DNA from: Hypericum androsaemum
Lineage: Eukaryota; Streptophyta; Magnoliopsida; Malpighiales; Hypericaceae
Assembly (NCBI GenBank): GCA_963995505.1
Contig: OZ023193.1
Location: 992,001-1,056,000, forward strand
Direction: 5' to 3'
DNA: 64,000 nucleotides
Shown in pieces: positions 33,839-45,289 of this stretch (its first letter is position 1; each line of letters begins with the position of its first letter). The position numbers and the translations under genes were made by a program. The notes under the pieces are model-generated. The model saw nothing but the letters and a program-made list of their open reading frames with translations, ran no database searches and had not been told where the DNA came from.

Positions 33839-34120
33839 TAAATTATCTTCGGGTCCCTGGTTTATGGTTTTATTACTCCCAGGTCTCTAGTTTTTAGAAA
33901 TAGTGTATAAGGTCTTTGCTTTTAAAAAAAATATTGGTCTCATGTCCTTAGTCACCGGATCGATCTTCTTAAAAATCTCCGGAGAAAATCTCCAGTCCGG
34001 TGACTAGGGACCTCAGACCAATATTTTCTTAAAAAGTATGGAAATTTCATACACTATTTTCGAAAGCCAAAGACCTGCGAATAATAAAACTATGAAGCAG
34101 GATTCGAAGGTAATTTGCCC
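33839..34120. mobile_element. Hairpin-forming MITE-like element
   Basis: Two arms of roughly 120-130 bp are inverted copies of each other around a centre near 33975 (left words tatggttttatta, agaaatagtgtata, atattggtct, agtcaccgga; right reverse complements in order). The whole forms one long hairpin. Target duplication was not resolved. Confidence 0.75.
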
Positions 34121-34329
34121 ACTGCGTAGTTTGTTTCCGATACTATCCGCGTGACATAGTATTGCTATTGTCATTCACACACTATATTTGTTTAACAAAG
34201 GCATGGCCGATTTTTATTTAATATTAAAATTTCTTTATTTAACCATTAAATAGTTTATGATGGTTAAATATAAGTATGAGACGTAGCGTTGTTTATAGCA
34301 AAATTTAAAAAAACTTTTGATCGAAAATT

Positions 34330-34640
34330 TTGGAACAGATTTAGAGACGAATGGTAGCATGGAAAGAATGGTTTAATGCGAAGATTTGAGGGAAATAAAA
34401 TAATAAATTAGAAATTTTTTATTGACGCGGTTTGATTTTGAGACAAAATATTGATAATTTGGGAATTACATGAATGCCGTTTCTCGAACAGTTTAGTGCG
34501 GCAAACAAATATTTTTAGGGGCAAATCGGCACTGAAGAATAAAATTATAAACAATGCACAAACCAAATTTATTTTTTTTGTTAAAATAAGATAATATTTT
34601 TGTCACCGGATATCATGAAGTTATCGAAAGTAGTGGTTGT
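34330..34640. repeat. Dispersed repeat, copy 1 (pairs with about 42880-43160)
   Basis: Shared words include gaatggtttaatg, agatttgagggaaataa, cgtttctcgaac and gtttagtgcgg. With the unit at 32271 (also found near 42715) it suggests that a larger old block was duplicated between 32-34.6 kb and 42.7-43.2 kb and then interrupted here by the LINE tail and the MITE. Confidence 0.7.
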
Positions 34641-36107
34641 TCAATTCTTTTGGATTTTCCTACCCGGGTAAATATTAGGCGATCGTTTTTCGATGGCTCC
34701 AAATATTCCTATGAATCTTTAACAATTCAGCATGATAATGATCTTGGGATATTATATATGAAATATGTCTAACATAGAAAAATGTTAATTATTCTTTTAA
34801 CAAAGAAAAGAAGACAAGCTTTAATTAGTTTTTAACAATTTTTATTTAGTGATAAAATTTCTTTATTTCATAGAGGCTGATAACCAATTTTTTTTAAAGG
34901 TAAAGTATTTTATTATCTCCATGAACAAGATTACACCTTAAGAAGGCACCAAGAGTCCACAGGTTCGTTTCTCAAAAAAAAAAAAGTCCACAGGTTCCAC
35001 CACAAAAGCAACCGACCCAGGCTGATAACCAATTGAATAGTTTGCATGATACTCGACTACTTTACACACACAATGTTGATTAAATAGAAGGATGAGAGGT
35101 AGCATTGTTTAGACCACTAGAATCTAACGTAGTTCATAGAATAAATAATTAATTTCTATCTCATCTACGTTAATGTAATCCAGTTATTCATTTTTCTACC
35201 AACATCCGCAACATACCCCAACCTAGGTCACAAAATAAACAATTAATTTATCTAATCCAAATATTATATACTATCATTTTTTATATACTATCATTTTTTG
35301 GGCTATATAAAAATTATAATAAATATACGAAAATAATTATTTCGTGATTATAAACAGGAAAAAAATTATAATTAAGTAACAAAATTAATTATAAAAGTTG
35401 GAATATAAAATTAGATAGAACTAATTCGAGATATAAAGAGATACAGTCAATATTGGGTTCTATTTATAGAGATTTTTGAAAAATATGAATTTTTATATTG
35501 TTTAAACATAACTCTAATTTTTTTAACCACACAAATAATATCCAAAAAAATTATTTATATGAATAATATTGTAAAAATAAACAGCGAGGGCGAGGGAAAG
35601 GGTGCGTTTTTTATTTTTTTTAATTGCCTTTTGCCACGTGGCAAGACGTTCCCGGGTCCGGGATGCCAATGTGGTTGGTCTTAAAGCAAAATAGCACAAC
35701 GTCTACCCTTTTTAAATTTTAATTATATTTTTTTGTTGTTATCAAGGAGAGCAGCGTTCTCGTGCTTTAAAATTAAAATTGAAAACAGAAAAGAAAAATG
35801 TAATCTAGTAGTTGGTCAGGTTTCCGAGGAACCCTCCCGAACCGGAGACTTTGGATTGGACCAGATAGCACTGGGTAACAATGGGACAAGACTACTAAAC
35901 TAAATTGGCCCCCACGCGGAGGTGCATAACCTGACCTGTGATAAGTGAGATTAAAATAAAATAAAACAGATGGAAATGACCACCGATAAAGTGTAGTCCC
36001 TGTCCTATCTATCAATATGCCATGAGACAAAAGACAATCACAATCCCCAATTGTTATCGAGAACCTCTAAAGAAAATGATATCGAGACACACACACCACT
36101 GCAAAAG
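34641..36107. other. Gene-poor stretch with one arm of an inverted repeat pair
   Basis: About 35120-35260 (words ataattaatttctatctcatctac and caacctaggtcacaaaataa) is inverted relative to about 37020-37170. The rest is AT-rich. I see no gene. Confidence 0.5.
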
Positions 36108-36557
36108 CATGGTTTTAAAACCCGGCCCGGAGCTACGACCCGGAATTCTTATCATTTTCTGGGTCGGCCAATCGGATAACTGGTCGGACTAAAAATATTT
36201 TTATTTTTAAATATTTTAAATAATATATATATATGTAGGTTAAAATATACTTATTTTCCATACAAAAAAAAGTAGACTTCATTTTTTATCTCTCCACTCT
36301 ATAAATCTACTTTTTAAATTAATTTATTACTTTATAAATTTGTCAAATAAATTTTTTTTCTTCGAAAACTACCAAAAAAGTCAATTTCGCCCATTTTTGT
36401 ACTAACCAGGTTCGACCGGTCAGGGTGGACCACAAAATCGACCGGTCTAACCAGATTTGGTCTGGTTAGTACAGACCCTGATCAAAAGCCTAAAAACGAC
36501 CAAGTCTTGTGCCCATTTCACGGTCCAACTGGTCGGACCGTATTTTTTAAAACCAAG
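36108..36557. mobile_element. hAT-like non-autonomous element (MITE) with 8-bp target duplication
   Basis: 450 bp. The ends are CATGGTTTTAAAA... and ...TTTTAAAACCAAG (imperfect inverted repeat C(A/T)TGGTTTTAAAA). Both flanks carry tgcaaaag (36100-36107 and 36558-36565). An 8-bp duplication is typical of hAT transposons. No coding capacity. Confidence 0.78.
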
Positions 36558-37924
36558 TGCAAAAGGACGATGAAATGGTTATATAATTCCCCTAAAAAAG
36601 AAAAAGAGAAAAAAAAGAGATTAAATGGTTACCCCAACCGCAAAAAGAAGATAAGCACACCCGTGTAGTCCAATCCAATTAAAATGATTCTCAATTAATG
36701 CATTTTCATTCTAAAAAATTAATGCATTTTTCTTGTCAGGACATCTATTAGTCTACTTGCAACGGGGTGGGTTGCATGTCAGAAAAATAAAAAAAGGAAA
36801 CTAATTAATCTGGCGCGGCCCAGAGCGGTCGGCCGTTCCTGGGCTGCGAGCACATTTTTTTTGTTGTTTTTTAATCTAATTTAGTTATATTTGGTACAAA
36901 GTTATTCGATAAAAATATATAAATTTATATTTTTAAATTTTTTATAAATTGAGCCTAATATTTTTAAAGAGTATATAATTTATTTTTAAATTTTTTATGA
37001 AAATTTGTATAACTAATACATATTTGTAGATGAGATAGAAATTAATTATTTATATTGTGACCTAGGTTGGAATATATTGTTGTTGTGAGTGTCAAATATT
37101 TAATTGGATTGAGTTGGGTATGGATGAGTGATAAATTAATTATTTATTCTGTGACTTAGGTTGGGATGAATTGTTGTGGATAGCCTTAGGCCAAGGGAGA
37201 GGGGGATGGAAAGCACCGGTCTTTTCAAACCCAACCAGCCCAAGTAGACTAAATGGAAAATTTAGTTACACTCGGATCCAACTACCCCAAGATCAAACAG
37301 GACAACAACTTATTTTAGTGCATATATATTTTTTCTTGAGAAATTTTAGTGCATATATTATACAAAGTGGTCCAATTCCTAAAAATTATCCTAATCTATA
37401 AACCCCATAAAAAAATAAAAATAATGTCTATAAACCCAATCAACAAGCTAGTATTTAAAGAGCTGTATTATTGATTACCATTTGACATGACAAAGATTTA
37501 GAAGGCCGTAAAATAGAGCTGGCCCAAAGCCCACCTAGACCAGAGTAGCTATAATATATCCCTAATAAATCCCCATTTGCAAAACCTCACAACTACTACA
37601 ACAACTCCTCCTCCTCTTTTTCCTTATCAAACTTCTCCTCTATTCCTCCTCATTAATTGGGAATCAATAGAAGAGATCTTCGTCTCCTCCTCCTTTTTTT
37701 GGGCCCGGATTGGGTATGGGAAGCCCAATCCCGTACCCGTCCGGAGACGGACAAATGCGTCAAATGAAGACACGCCTGGGTGGAGCTATTAATTGTGAGA
37801 CACGCTTACGTGTCATGTGGGTGGGGTTGGGCGCGTGGTTTACACACACGTCCCCCCACTTGCAATTAGTATTTTTTTAAAGTTTTTTTTCTTAAATTTC
37901 TTTTATTAGAAGTATTATTAACCT
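36558..37924. other. Gene-poor stretch with the second arm of an inverted repeat pair
   Basis: About 37020-37170 mirrors 35120-35260 in inverted orientation. Short open frames here show no recognisable protein. Confidence 0.5.
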
Positions 37925-38135
37925 GACATGTCATTTAATTAATTATTCAGAATTAGGTATGCCATTTTATCATAACCGGATCTGTTATTTAATCATAATT
38001 GGACATGCCATTTTATCATAATTGAGCCTGCCATTAGATTAATTATTTAATTTATTATAAGTATTATTAAATATTAATCGGGCATGCCATTTAGACATAA
38101 TCGGGCATGCCATTTTTTACATAACCGAGTATGCC
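37925..38135. repeat. Degenerate repeats of a gcatgccattt(ta)cataat(c/t)g motif
   Basis: Seven or so irregular copies of about 25-45 bp. A second local repeat, ctccggagtaa(g/t)aagtt(a/g)tgactcc, occurs at 38158-38182 and 38334-38358. Confidence 0.6.
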
Positions 38136-38954
38136 AACTTTGTTCAACTCAATTGGACTCCGGAGTAAGAAGTTATGACTCCCCAACCAAAACCTATCGA
38201 CCGTATCTTGGTTGACTCTTGAATTCAAAAGAATTTTTGACATCTTTAGACTCCAAATTTGGAGAAGTTATAAACTAAAAAATATAGATATATGTCTTAT
38301 CTTTTCACAGCAACTTAAATCACCTCAATCGAACTCCGGAGTAATAAGTTGTGACTCCCGAATCAAAAAATCAAAACGAAGAGAAAAATTGAGGGATTTG
38401 AGAACAAGGAAGATATAAAACTGGGATTAGGAAGCACCGGCAGCGTCGGATCTACTGGTCGAGGTTGGGCTCATCAGCATCGTCATTGGCATCGTCGTTG
38501 GCGTCAATTGGGAGAGAGAGAGGAATAGAGATGAAAAGGAAGAGAGAAGAGATGGTCAGAAAGGAAGGAGCGTAGAGGCAAAAGAGAGAGATAGAGTGTG
38601 GGAGGAGGGAAGGAGAAAGTGTGGAAACAAACTATTAAATAACGAAAATACACCAGTGAATCTTAGCCATTGGATTTTCCTTGAAATTTTTTTAATGCGC
38701 TAGACGGCCCAGATTTATTCCTGCATGTTACATGCCATTTTCTACCCCGTACCAAATCCAGAGCCCCTCTTTCCATTGTCCTCATATCCCTAAACAAATT
38801 GAGAGAGAGAGCACATCATTTCCCGTTGGTAAGTCGAATTTCATCTGTAATACCTATAATGCCCCTTTCTTTCTTTCTTTTTTCAAATTGAGAAAGAGGG
38901 CGTAGCAGTTAATTTTCACATGTAATACCTATAATGCCCCTCTTGTTTTTTTAG

Positions 38955-40015
38955 GCAAATTATTGTGGTGTCTCCCACATTTGACTAAATTAATGATTTA
39001 GTCCCCTGTGTTCCAAAAATTATTCTCTCATCCCCCGTGTTTGATTTTATTATACTCTCGGATCCCTAGTTGATGTCAGCAACTCTTTTTATCATTTTTA
39101 TTATTGAAATGATAAAAATACCCTTTAAAAAAATACATCTTCCTCCTACTGGTCGCCGGCCATTTTCCCCGAAAAGTCCAATCATCTTTAACCGCAAATC
39201 AAACTCTGACAAACATCAATTTTTTCATCGTGACCCAAACGACATTGAGCTCAAGGCTCCTCATAAACCTTGACGAACACCAATTCTTTCATTAGAAACC
39301 CACAAAGAACTATTCCATCTCCTTCCTCTTCCTCCGGCGATTCTCGCGAAGACATGAAACCTCCCTTCAACCATTGAACCTTAGATTCAGAAACACAGTT
39401 GAACATTAAATTCAGAAACACAATTGTCAGGAGTGGACCACCAGCAAAAATAGTGGCGGCAGGAGCGGACGCTCACGGTGACGGAGGCCGTTAAAGCATT
39501 AAACTTTAGGTTCAGAAACACAGTTGTCGCTCACCTCTGGTTCTTGTCGTCGACCGTCAAACTTTCGATGATCCCGAAACATAATAACCAGAGAACGAAG
39601 AATCTGAAAACGATGGCGACTGGACTAGGCTGACCCCCTGCCGGCAGAGTTGGGCTCGTTTCTAAATCTTTTGTGGCGGCTGGAGGAACTCGGATCGCTT
39701 GAGATGAAAGCGGGGCTGGGGCACAGTGGGGGAGAAGTTGAAGGAGAGGCAACGACCTGTTAGTGCTTCTCTTCCTCAACATTGATGTCGGCACTAGAGC
39801 TGGTCGCCGGCGACGAGCGAGAGGTAGAAGATGATTTTTTTTTGTTTGAGGGTATTTTGGTCATTTCAGTGATAAAAATAAAAAATACGGATGACATTAG
39901 CGTAGGACTCGAGAGTATAATAAAATCAAATGTGGGAGACAGGAGAATAACTTTTTAAAACACGGAGAGTAAAATTGTCGATTTAGTCAAACACGTTCAC
40001 GTCATTGAAATTTAC
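38955..40015. mobile_element. Foldback or Mutator-like element with long inverted arms
   Basis: The left arm (about 38955-39130) and the right arm (about 39855-40015) are imperfect inverted copies. Shared words are tttgactaaat, gtgtt, tttgattttattatactctcg and gaaatga..aaaataccct. The interior is GC-richer without a transposase, like the MULE at 13511. Ends and target duplication were not resolved. Confidence 0.65.
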
Positions 40016-40191
40016 TAAGGCCTTTCTGGATAAAGGTTTTTTTCTATAGACTTGTTGCCATTTTCTTAATGTTTAAACCTTTATTGTTAATTGACTATTT
40101 TTGTCTACTTGGTTATTGTTTTGGAAATCATAGAATGTTTTACTAATAGCTACCATCCTTAGGGTTTACTTTAGTCTCTGGTATTTCAATT

Positions 40192-40356
40192 GACATTGGC
40201 TGGGTTACTCTTGGCTCAATGTATGAGGCATGTTTCCTTGGTAGACTCATTAAAGAGTTTGGATTAACCGCTCCCAATGTTTACATCGACTTCGATGACC
40301 GTGAACTTGCAACGCTGGCTAGGAGAATTTACAAGGAAGTCATCACCGAGCTTTAG
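40192..40356 (+). pseudogene. Fragment of unknown gene family U (C-terminal part)
   Basis: Open for about 54 codons from DIGWVTLGSMYEACFLGRLI to a TAG stop, near-identical to the C-terminal half of the frame at 41542-41852. The N-terminal half is replaced by unrelated sequence. I do not recognise the protein. Confidence 0.6.
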
Positions 40357-40394
40357 TACAAGCTGTGTGGTTTGGTGATGAAACAGTGCAATGG

Positions 40395-40620
40395 TTCATC
40401 GGCTCCAATGACATATTTTAGTCAATAATGCATTCCTGTATATAGATGGATTCCTGATTAGACTTTAATGTTCATCGGCTCCAAGGATATATTTTAGTAA
40501 ATAATACATTCTTATTTATAGATGAATTCCTGATGAGACTTCAATGTTCATCATCTCCAAGGACATATTTTTAGTAAATAATACATTCTTATTTATAGAT
40601 GGATTCCTTATTAAACTTTT
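40395..40620. repeat. Three tandem units of about 75 bp downstream of family U fragment
   Basis: The unit is ttcatc(g/a)(g/t)ctccaa(t/g)ga(c/t)atattt...agtaaataataca. Two units follow the sister copy at 41887-42030. Confidence 0.8.
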
Positions 40621-40799
40621 ATTTCTGAAAGTAATTAATTTTCTTTTTTATTTAAAAATAGGAAATTAATTAACCACTCAATTCACATCCCGATGCCTAT
40701 TTTCATTCCTAGAGCAGATAGTAATTTTTTTATTTCGGAGAGAAATGTGTCATGTTATATTTCATCCATCGAAATAAATAACTTGTTCGAGAAGGAAGG

Positions 40800-41010
40800 G
40801 AAAATTTTTTTTGGCTTCGACTTGTCTAATTATCTTTAAAGCAAGCAACAATGTTGTACCAACAATTTATCAAGTCAACAAAGTCTCCCTTGGTGTGGAC
40901 CATACCGTATAAAATTTTTTTGGCTTCGACTTGTCTAATTATCTTTAAAGCAAGCAACAATGTTGTACCAACAATTTATCAAGTCAACAAAGTCTCCCTT
41001 GGTGTGGACC
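40800..41010. repeat. About 100-bp tandem duplication
   Basis: The run from aaaattttttttggcttcgacttg to ggtgtggaccataccg occurs twice, with almost no difference. It belongs to the decayed F-box upstream sequence (compare 4740-4980). Confidence 0.85.
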
Positions 41011-41203
41011 ATACCGATAAATTAAAAATAAGAAGTTAACACGTTGCGGATTGGACTCATTCACCAACAAGTCTCAAATTGTGTATGGTGTAATAACAAT
41101 TTGGAGACAGGTGATGATATATTCCTGACATGCCCCTTTTTCCTCTTAAGGTTTGAAACCAGCTGGTCAATATCATGGGCAAACAGAGTATTGATTCTGT
41201 GTT

Positions 41204-41221
41204 GGGGGGGGGGGGGGGGGG
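41204..41221. repeat. Homopolymer run of about 18 G
   Basis: A G run directly before the first copy of a 189-bp tandem duplication. The second copy has ggggtggg at the same place. Length may be an assembly artefact. Confidence 0.7.
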
Positions 41222-41575
41222 TTAACTTTATTCTTTGGTTATTATTTTTTGGTTATCTTCTAACTTAGTGAATTTCATTTTGTTGGCTTTATTCAGTCAA
41301 TTTATAATTTGTTCTCACTGGTACACATCTTTATTTTCCCCTGTTTTGCAGTATGATCTTGGTCTTCCTTCTTAGGAAGTGCTTGAGGATATTCCTTCTT
41401 AGGGGTGGGTTTAACTTTATTCTTTGGTTATTGTTTTTTGGTTATCTTCTAACTTAGTGAATTTCATTTTGTTGGCTTTATTCAGTCAATTTATAATTTG
41501 TTCTCACTGGTACACATCTTTATTTTTTCCTGTTTTGTAGTATGATCTTGGTCTTCCTTCTTAGGAAGTGCTTCA
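41222..41575. repeat. Tandem duplication with 189-bp period
   Basis: 41222-41396 and 41411-41575 are near-identical. Each copy contains the acceptor (ttttg(c/t)ag) and first codons (YDLGLPS then TAG) of the family U exon. Confidence 0.85.
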
Positions 41576-41852
41576 TGATATTTTGAAGCTGTATGAAGAG
41601 ATAAGTGATGCTAAAAAGGAAGAAATTCGGTCCAAGTTGACTATACAGCTAGGAATCCTCAAGACACAGCTATGTGACCAATTGAAGGACAATGGCTGGG
41701 TTACTCTTGGCTCAATGTATGAGGCATGTCTCCTTGGTAGGCTCATTAAAGAGTTTGGGTTAACCACTCCCAACGCCTACATCAACTTCGATGATCGTGA
41801 ACTTGCAACGTTGGCTAGGAGAATTTGCAAGGAAGTCATCACTGAGCTCTAG
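41542..41852 (+). pseudogene. Unknown gene family U, main exon, with one in-frame stop
   Basis: After an acceptor (gttttgtag) the frame reads YDLGLPS, a TAG stop at the eighth codon, then EVLHDILKLYEEISDAKKEEIR and GWVTLGSMYEACLLGRLIKE to a TAG at 41850-41852. It resembles the second exon of the intact gene at 60136-60766: both begin Y.(D)GLP, have a charged helical middle, then WVT(L/V), an LxxL(x)LG(R/K)xI-like stretch, AYI(N/D)xDDR and a short tail. Function unknown. The early stop and the lack of a visible first exon suggest a pseudogene. A GTG or downstream start cannot be excluded. Confidence 0.55.
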
Positions 41853-42034
41853 TACAAGCTGCGTGGTTGGGTGAAGAAATAGTGCAATGGTTCATCGGCT
41901 CCAAGGACATATTTTAGTAAATAATGCATTCCTATTTTTAGATGGATTCCTGATTAGACTTTAATGTTCATCGGCTCTAAGGATATATTTTAGTAAATAA
42001 TACATTCTTATTTATAGATGGATTCCTCTAACTA

Positions 42035-42345
42035 ATATATTTTATGTTGCCAAAAAAATTATAAATAATTTGAATGTTTTCGGCCTTTGTACATTTTGTT
42101 AGTAGAATCAGTATGTAATCCTTATATCGTAAGTTTCAGAAAGAAAATTAATGTAATGTAATGAGTGGTAGGTGACTTTTCTTGTCTACTTTCTCATTCT
42201 AGCCTCGATTGTACTATTTTATTTTTCTATCAATTTACTTATGTTTCTAATCACTGTATTAGAGATACAATATTTGTCATAATTGTAGAACATGTTATTA
42301 TTTTTTGGTTTACTATAATATAAAGTTTTAATCTTGTTTGTGTTC
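42035..42345. repeat. Dispersed repeat, copy 2 (pairs with 3765-4110)
   Basis: Non-coding. It is followed at about 42560-42640 by a scrap that resembles the F-box intron 3 (atgttgtgccatacacgttaag). Confidence 0.7.
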
Positions 42346-42879
42346 TTTTTTGTTTGTGTTTCTAACATATTCTTTGTTCTTGCCAACTTTGATTAATGTA
42401 TTTTCGCTGGTAGAATTTGTTTTTGCCAATTTATTACAATATTTATTTCTAATTACTATTTTTTGTTTAGTGTGTTTTCCAGCGAGATTTTCTTGGTTAG
42501 AGGCTCTTTTCTTGTCAATTTGGTTTAATGTATTTTTACTATTAGAATCTTATTACGTGGTTTAATGTTGTGCCATACACGTTAAGTTTCAGATCGTCGT
42601 GAAAAAAGGCAGATAGATCATTTTGTTATCTACATATCATACATATGAAAATAAATTATTTACCTGGACCACGCTCGAGAAGAAAATTAGGCATGTTGTT
42701 TGAAAGTTGTGAAAAATATTTAACAAGTCAACATAGCAATTCAACAAAGTCACACTACTCGTCAACAAAGCAATTACAAATACGTGAAAAATTCAACAAG
42801 CAAGCTTGTCAACAAAGCAATTACAAGTACCCATTATAAGTTTGATTCAATATAAAGCAATATATCATGATTACATATA

Positions 42880-43160
42880 GCATGGAAGCATTGGAAGAAT
42901 GGTTTAATGTTAGTAGGTAAATTATGCAAAAAGATATGTTGCTTACAAAATAAATGCAAAGATTTAAGGGAAATAATAAATTAGAAATTTTTTGTTGACG
43001 TCGTTTGACTTTGAGACGGAATATTGTTAATTTAGGAATTACATGGATGTCGTTTCTCGAACGGTTTAGTGCGGTAGACAAATTTATTTTGTGTTAAAGT
43101 AAAACAAATGTTTTTGTCACCGAATATCATGAAGTTATTGAAAGTAGCTGTTCAAGTCAT
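42880..43160. repeat. Dispersed repeat, copy 2 (pairs with 34330-34640)
   Basis: Non-coding AT-rich sequence shared with 34330-34640. 43161-43860 shows nothing that I can name. Confidence 0.7.
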
Positions 43161-43867
43161 TTGAATTTTTCTACCCACTTAAACAGTCAGAAATTTACCT
43201 TGTGTTAAAATAAAACAATGTCTAATCTTTTTATTTTTATTATTAGTTTTAGTTTTATTTTTGTTCTTTTCGTGTTTTAAAGTCGAGTAGTGTCGTACTT
43301 TTATAACAAAATATCCTCCATGCACTTTATCAGAAAAGCTGAAATGAATAAGCTGAATGGTGGGGATCAGAGCTTTTGGACTAGCTGAATCAGCTTTGGG
43401 CTCAGCTTCGTGACCACCTTATTACTAACAGGTGGATCACAGTTCGTGTCAACGCCGACTTAATTGAGTCCAAATACTTTTCTTGATTCATATGATAGGG
43501 AGCTCGTAAATCGTACCAAGAGGGTCTGCATGGCTGTGGTAACCAAGTCTCAATACGAGAGACTTGATTTTCTGAGGTAGGGACTTTGTTTGTAGAACAC
43601 TGGCTAAACTTTAGACTGACCACACGTTAATTCTGTTCATTGAGCTGCAATGATTTTCTAGGGAAGGATTGAAGCTGTGCTTGTAGTGAATATCTGCTTG
43701 TAAATCACATGTTTTGGTTGAACAGTGATTTTGCTAGCACATGTATAGATTTTGTATAGAACATACATGCAGTGTTTTTGCTAGCACATATATGCACATA
43801 TATGTAGTAAAACCAACATTGTTATATGACTTTTCTGTTTGGTATACGTAACATATACGTTTCATGC

Positions 43868-44005
43868 GTTGTGAAACAATTTTCATGATTTGAGGCATGG
43901 AATAATTCAATTGAGACAGAGTAATCAAGAGAAAAAATTTCAAGAAGGTTCTGCTTCAACATGGCAATCCCAGCACAAAACGCAAAGTCAAGCTAGTCAT
44001 CTACG
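43868..44005 (-). pseudogene. F-box/LRR main-exon fragment
   Basis: The minus strand reads LDFAFCAGIAMLKQNLLEIFSL then VSIELFHASNHENCFTT, matching the middle of F-box exon 2 (compare LDFALYAGATRVELN and VPIQLF in the intact gene). No other exon adjoins it. It ends just before D2 copy 2. Confidence 0.7.
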
Positions 44006-44240
44006 TAAAATACTTTTCTTTCTCAAGCTTACAATATTAGAATCACACATGAATCCAAGAACAATTTCTGTCAAACAAATTATAATAATAGGACATAACA
44101 AAAAAATAAAAAAGATTTGCCTAGAAGTAGAAAGAGGTTTGTGGTTTTTAAATCAAGCATGACATACAGAAGATTAACACATACATTTTCGTGTCACGAA
44201 ATCAATACATCGATTATGTTTCTTCGTTACATATTTCAGA

Positions 44241-44990
44241 TGTGGCGGGCATCGATAACAGAATTGGTAGCGACAGCCTCTCTACTGTTCATGCTAACCA
44301 CGACTATAATTGCCAGTTTGGAATCTCACGGACCAGACCCCAAGATTCTCGTCCCTATTTTCGTCTTCATATGTGCCTCCTCCACCTATTGGTGACAATT
44401 CCCCTATCCGGAGGGCACATGAACCCAATCTTCACCTTCATCGCGGCCCTTAAAGGGTCCATAACTTGGGCCCGAGCCCTATCCTACTTATCGGCCCAAT
44501 TGTCGGGCTCTATAATCTGCTGTCTCATTCTCAAGGGCTCGATGGACCACGCTGCCTTGATTAAGTACTCCTTGGGCGGCTGTTTGGTTGATGCAAATGG
44601 GTCGGGAATTGGGCCGGGAGCTGCCTTTGTTATAGAGGTATCTTGCACCTTCTTGGTGTTGTATATTGCGGTAACCATGGCCTTTGATCGGACCCGATCC
44701 AAGGAACTGGGTTTGCCGGCGGTGTGCGCTATGGTCGCCGGAGTGTGTGCGATGGCTGTTTACATATCGATTACTATTACGGGCCGGGTTGGATATGGAG
44801 GGGTGGGTCTCAATCCGGTTCGATGTTTGGGCCCTGCGTTGTTACTGGGAGGGCCATTATGGGATATGCATTGGGTTTTCTGGATTGGGCCCTTATGTGC
44901 TTGCCTTCTTTACCATATATTTAGTTTAACATTACCATATCAAGACACGAGTGATATTAAAAATGAAACACAACAGATACGTGTAAGTCC
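44241..44990 (+). pseudogene. XIP: XIP-5: aquaporin pseudogene, last exon with frameshifts
   Basis: The acceptor and the exon start MWRASITELVATASLL match XIP-2 closely. One base is missing near 44377-44379 (gcctcctcc against gccttcctcc), which shifts the frame in the second helix. The other frame then carries GGHMNPI, LGGC and GLNPVRC to the end. An extra A near 44966 changes the C-terminus. Exon 1 is absent upstream; D2 begins 80 bp before this exon. With no first exon and two frameshifts the copy is dead. It retains the unusual NPI/NPV boxes of XIP-2, so those predate the duplication. Confidence 0.92.
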
Positions 44991-45289
44991 ATGAAATTTA
45001 TGTTTTTGGTCGAAATTCCCTATTATTCGGTCAATAATTTACTATTAACTATACTTGTGAATCTTATATGTCATTGTAACTGTATGATCTTACTATATTT
45101 TTTTGAACGGGTCTAATATGCAACTTTTTTTGTGTTCGTGAAGTTTATATTGAAGCCAATTATAAAATAAGTGATGATACACAATATAAGGTTGTAGTTC
45201 ACGTAAAGAAATACAATTATAAAATAAACATCCACCAAACCCAAGATCAGTCACCTTCAAATTAAGATTTATTGCTCCTCCGAGATTAA

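Noticed and set aside
39531..39794. 87-residue minus-strand frame
   Set aside because: Lies in the interior of the foldback element, with no start context or homology.
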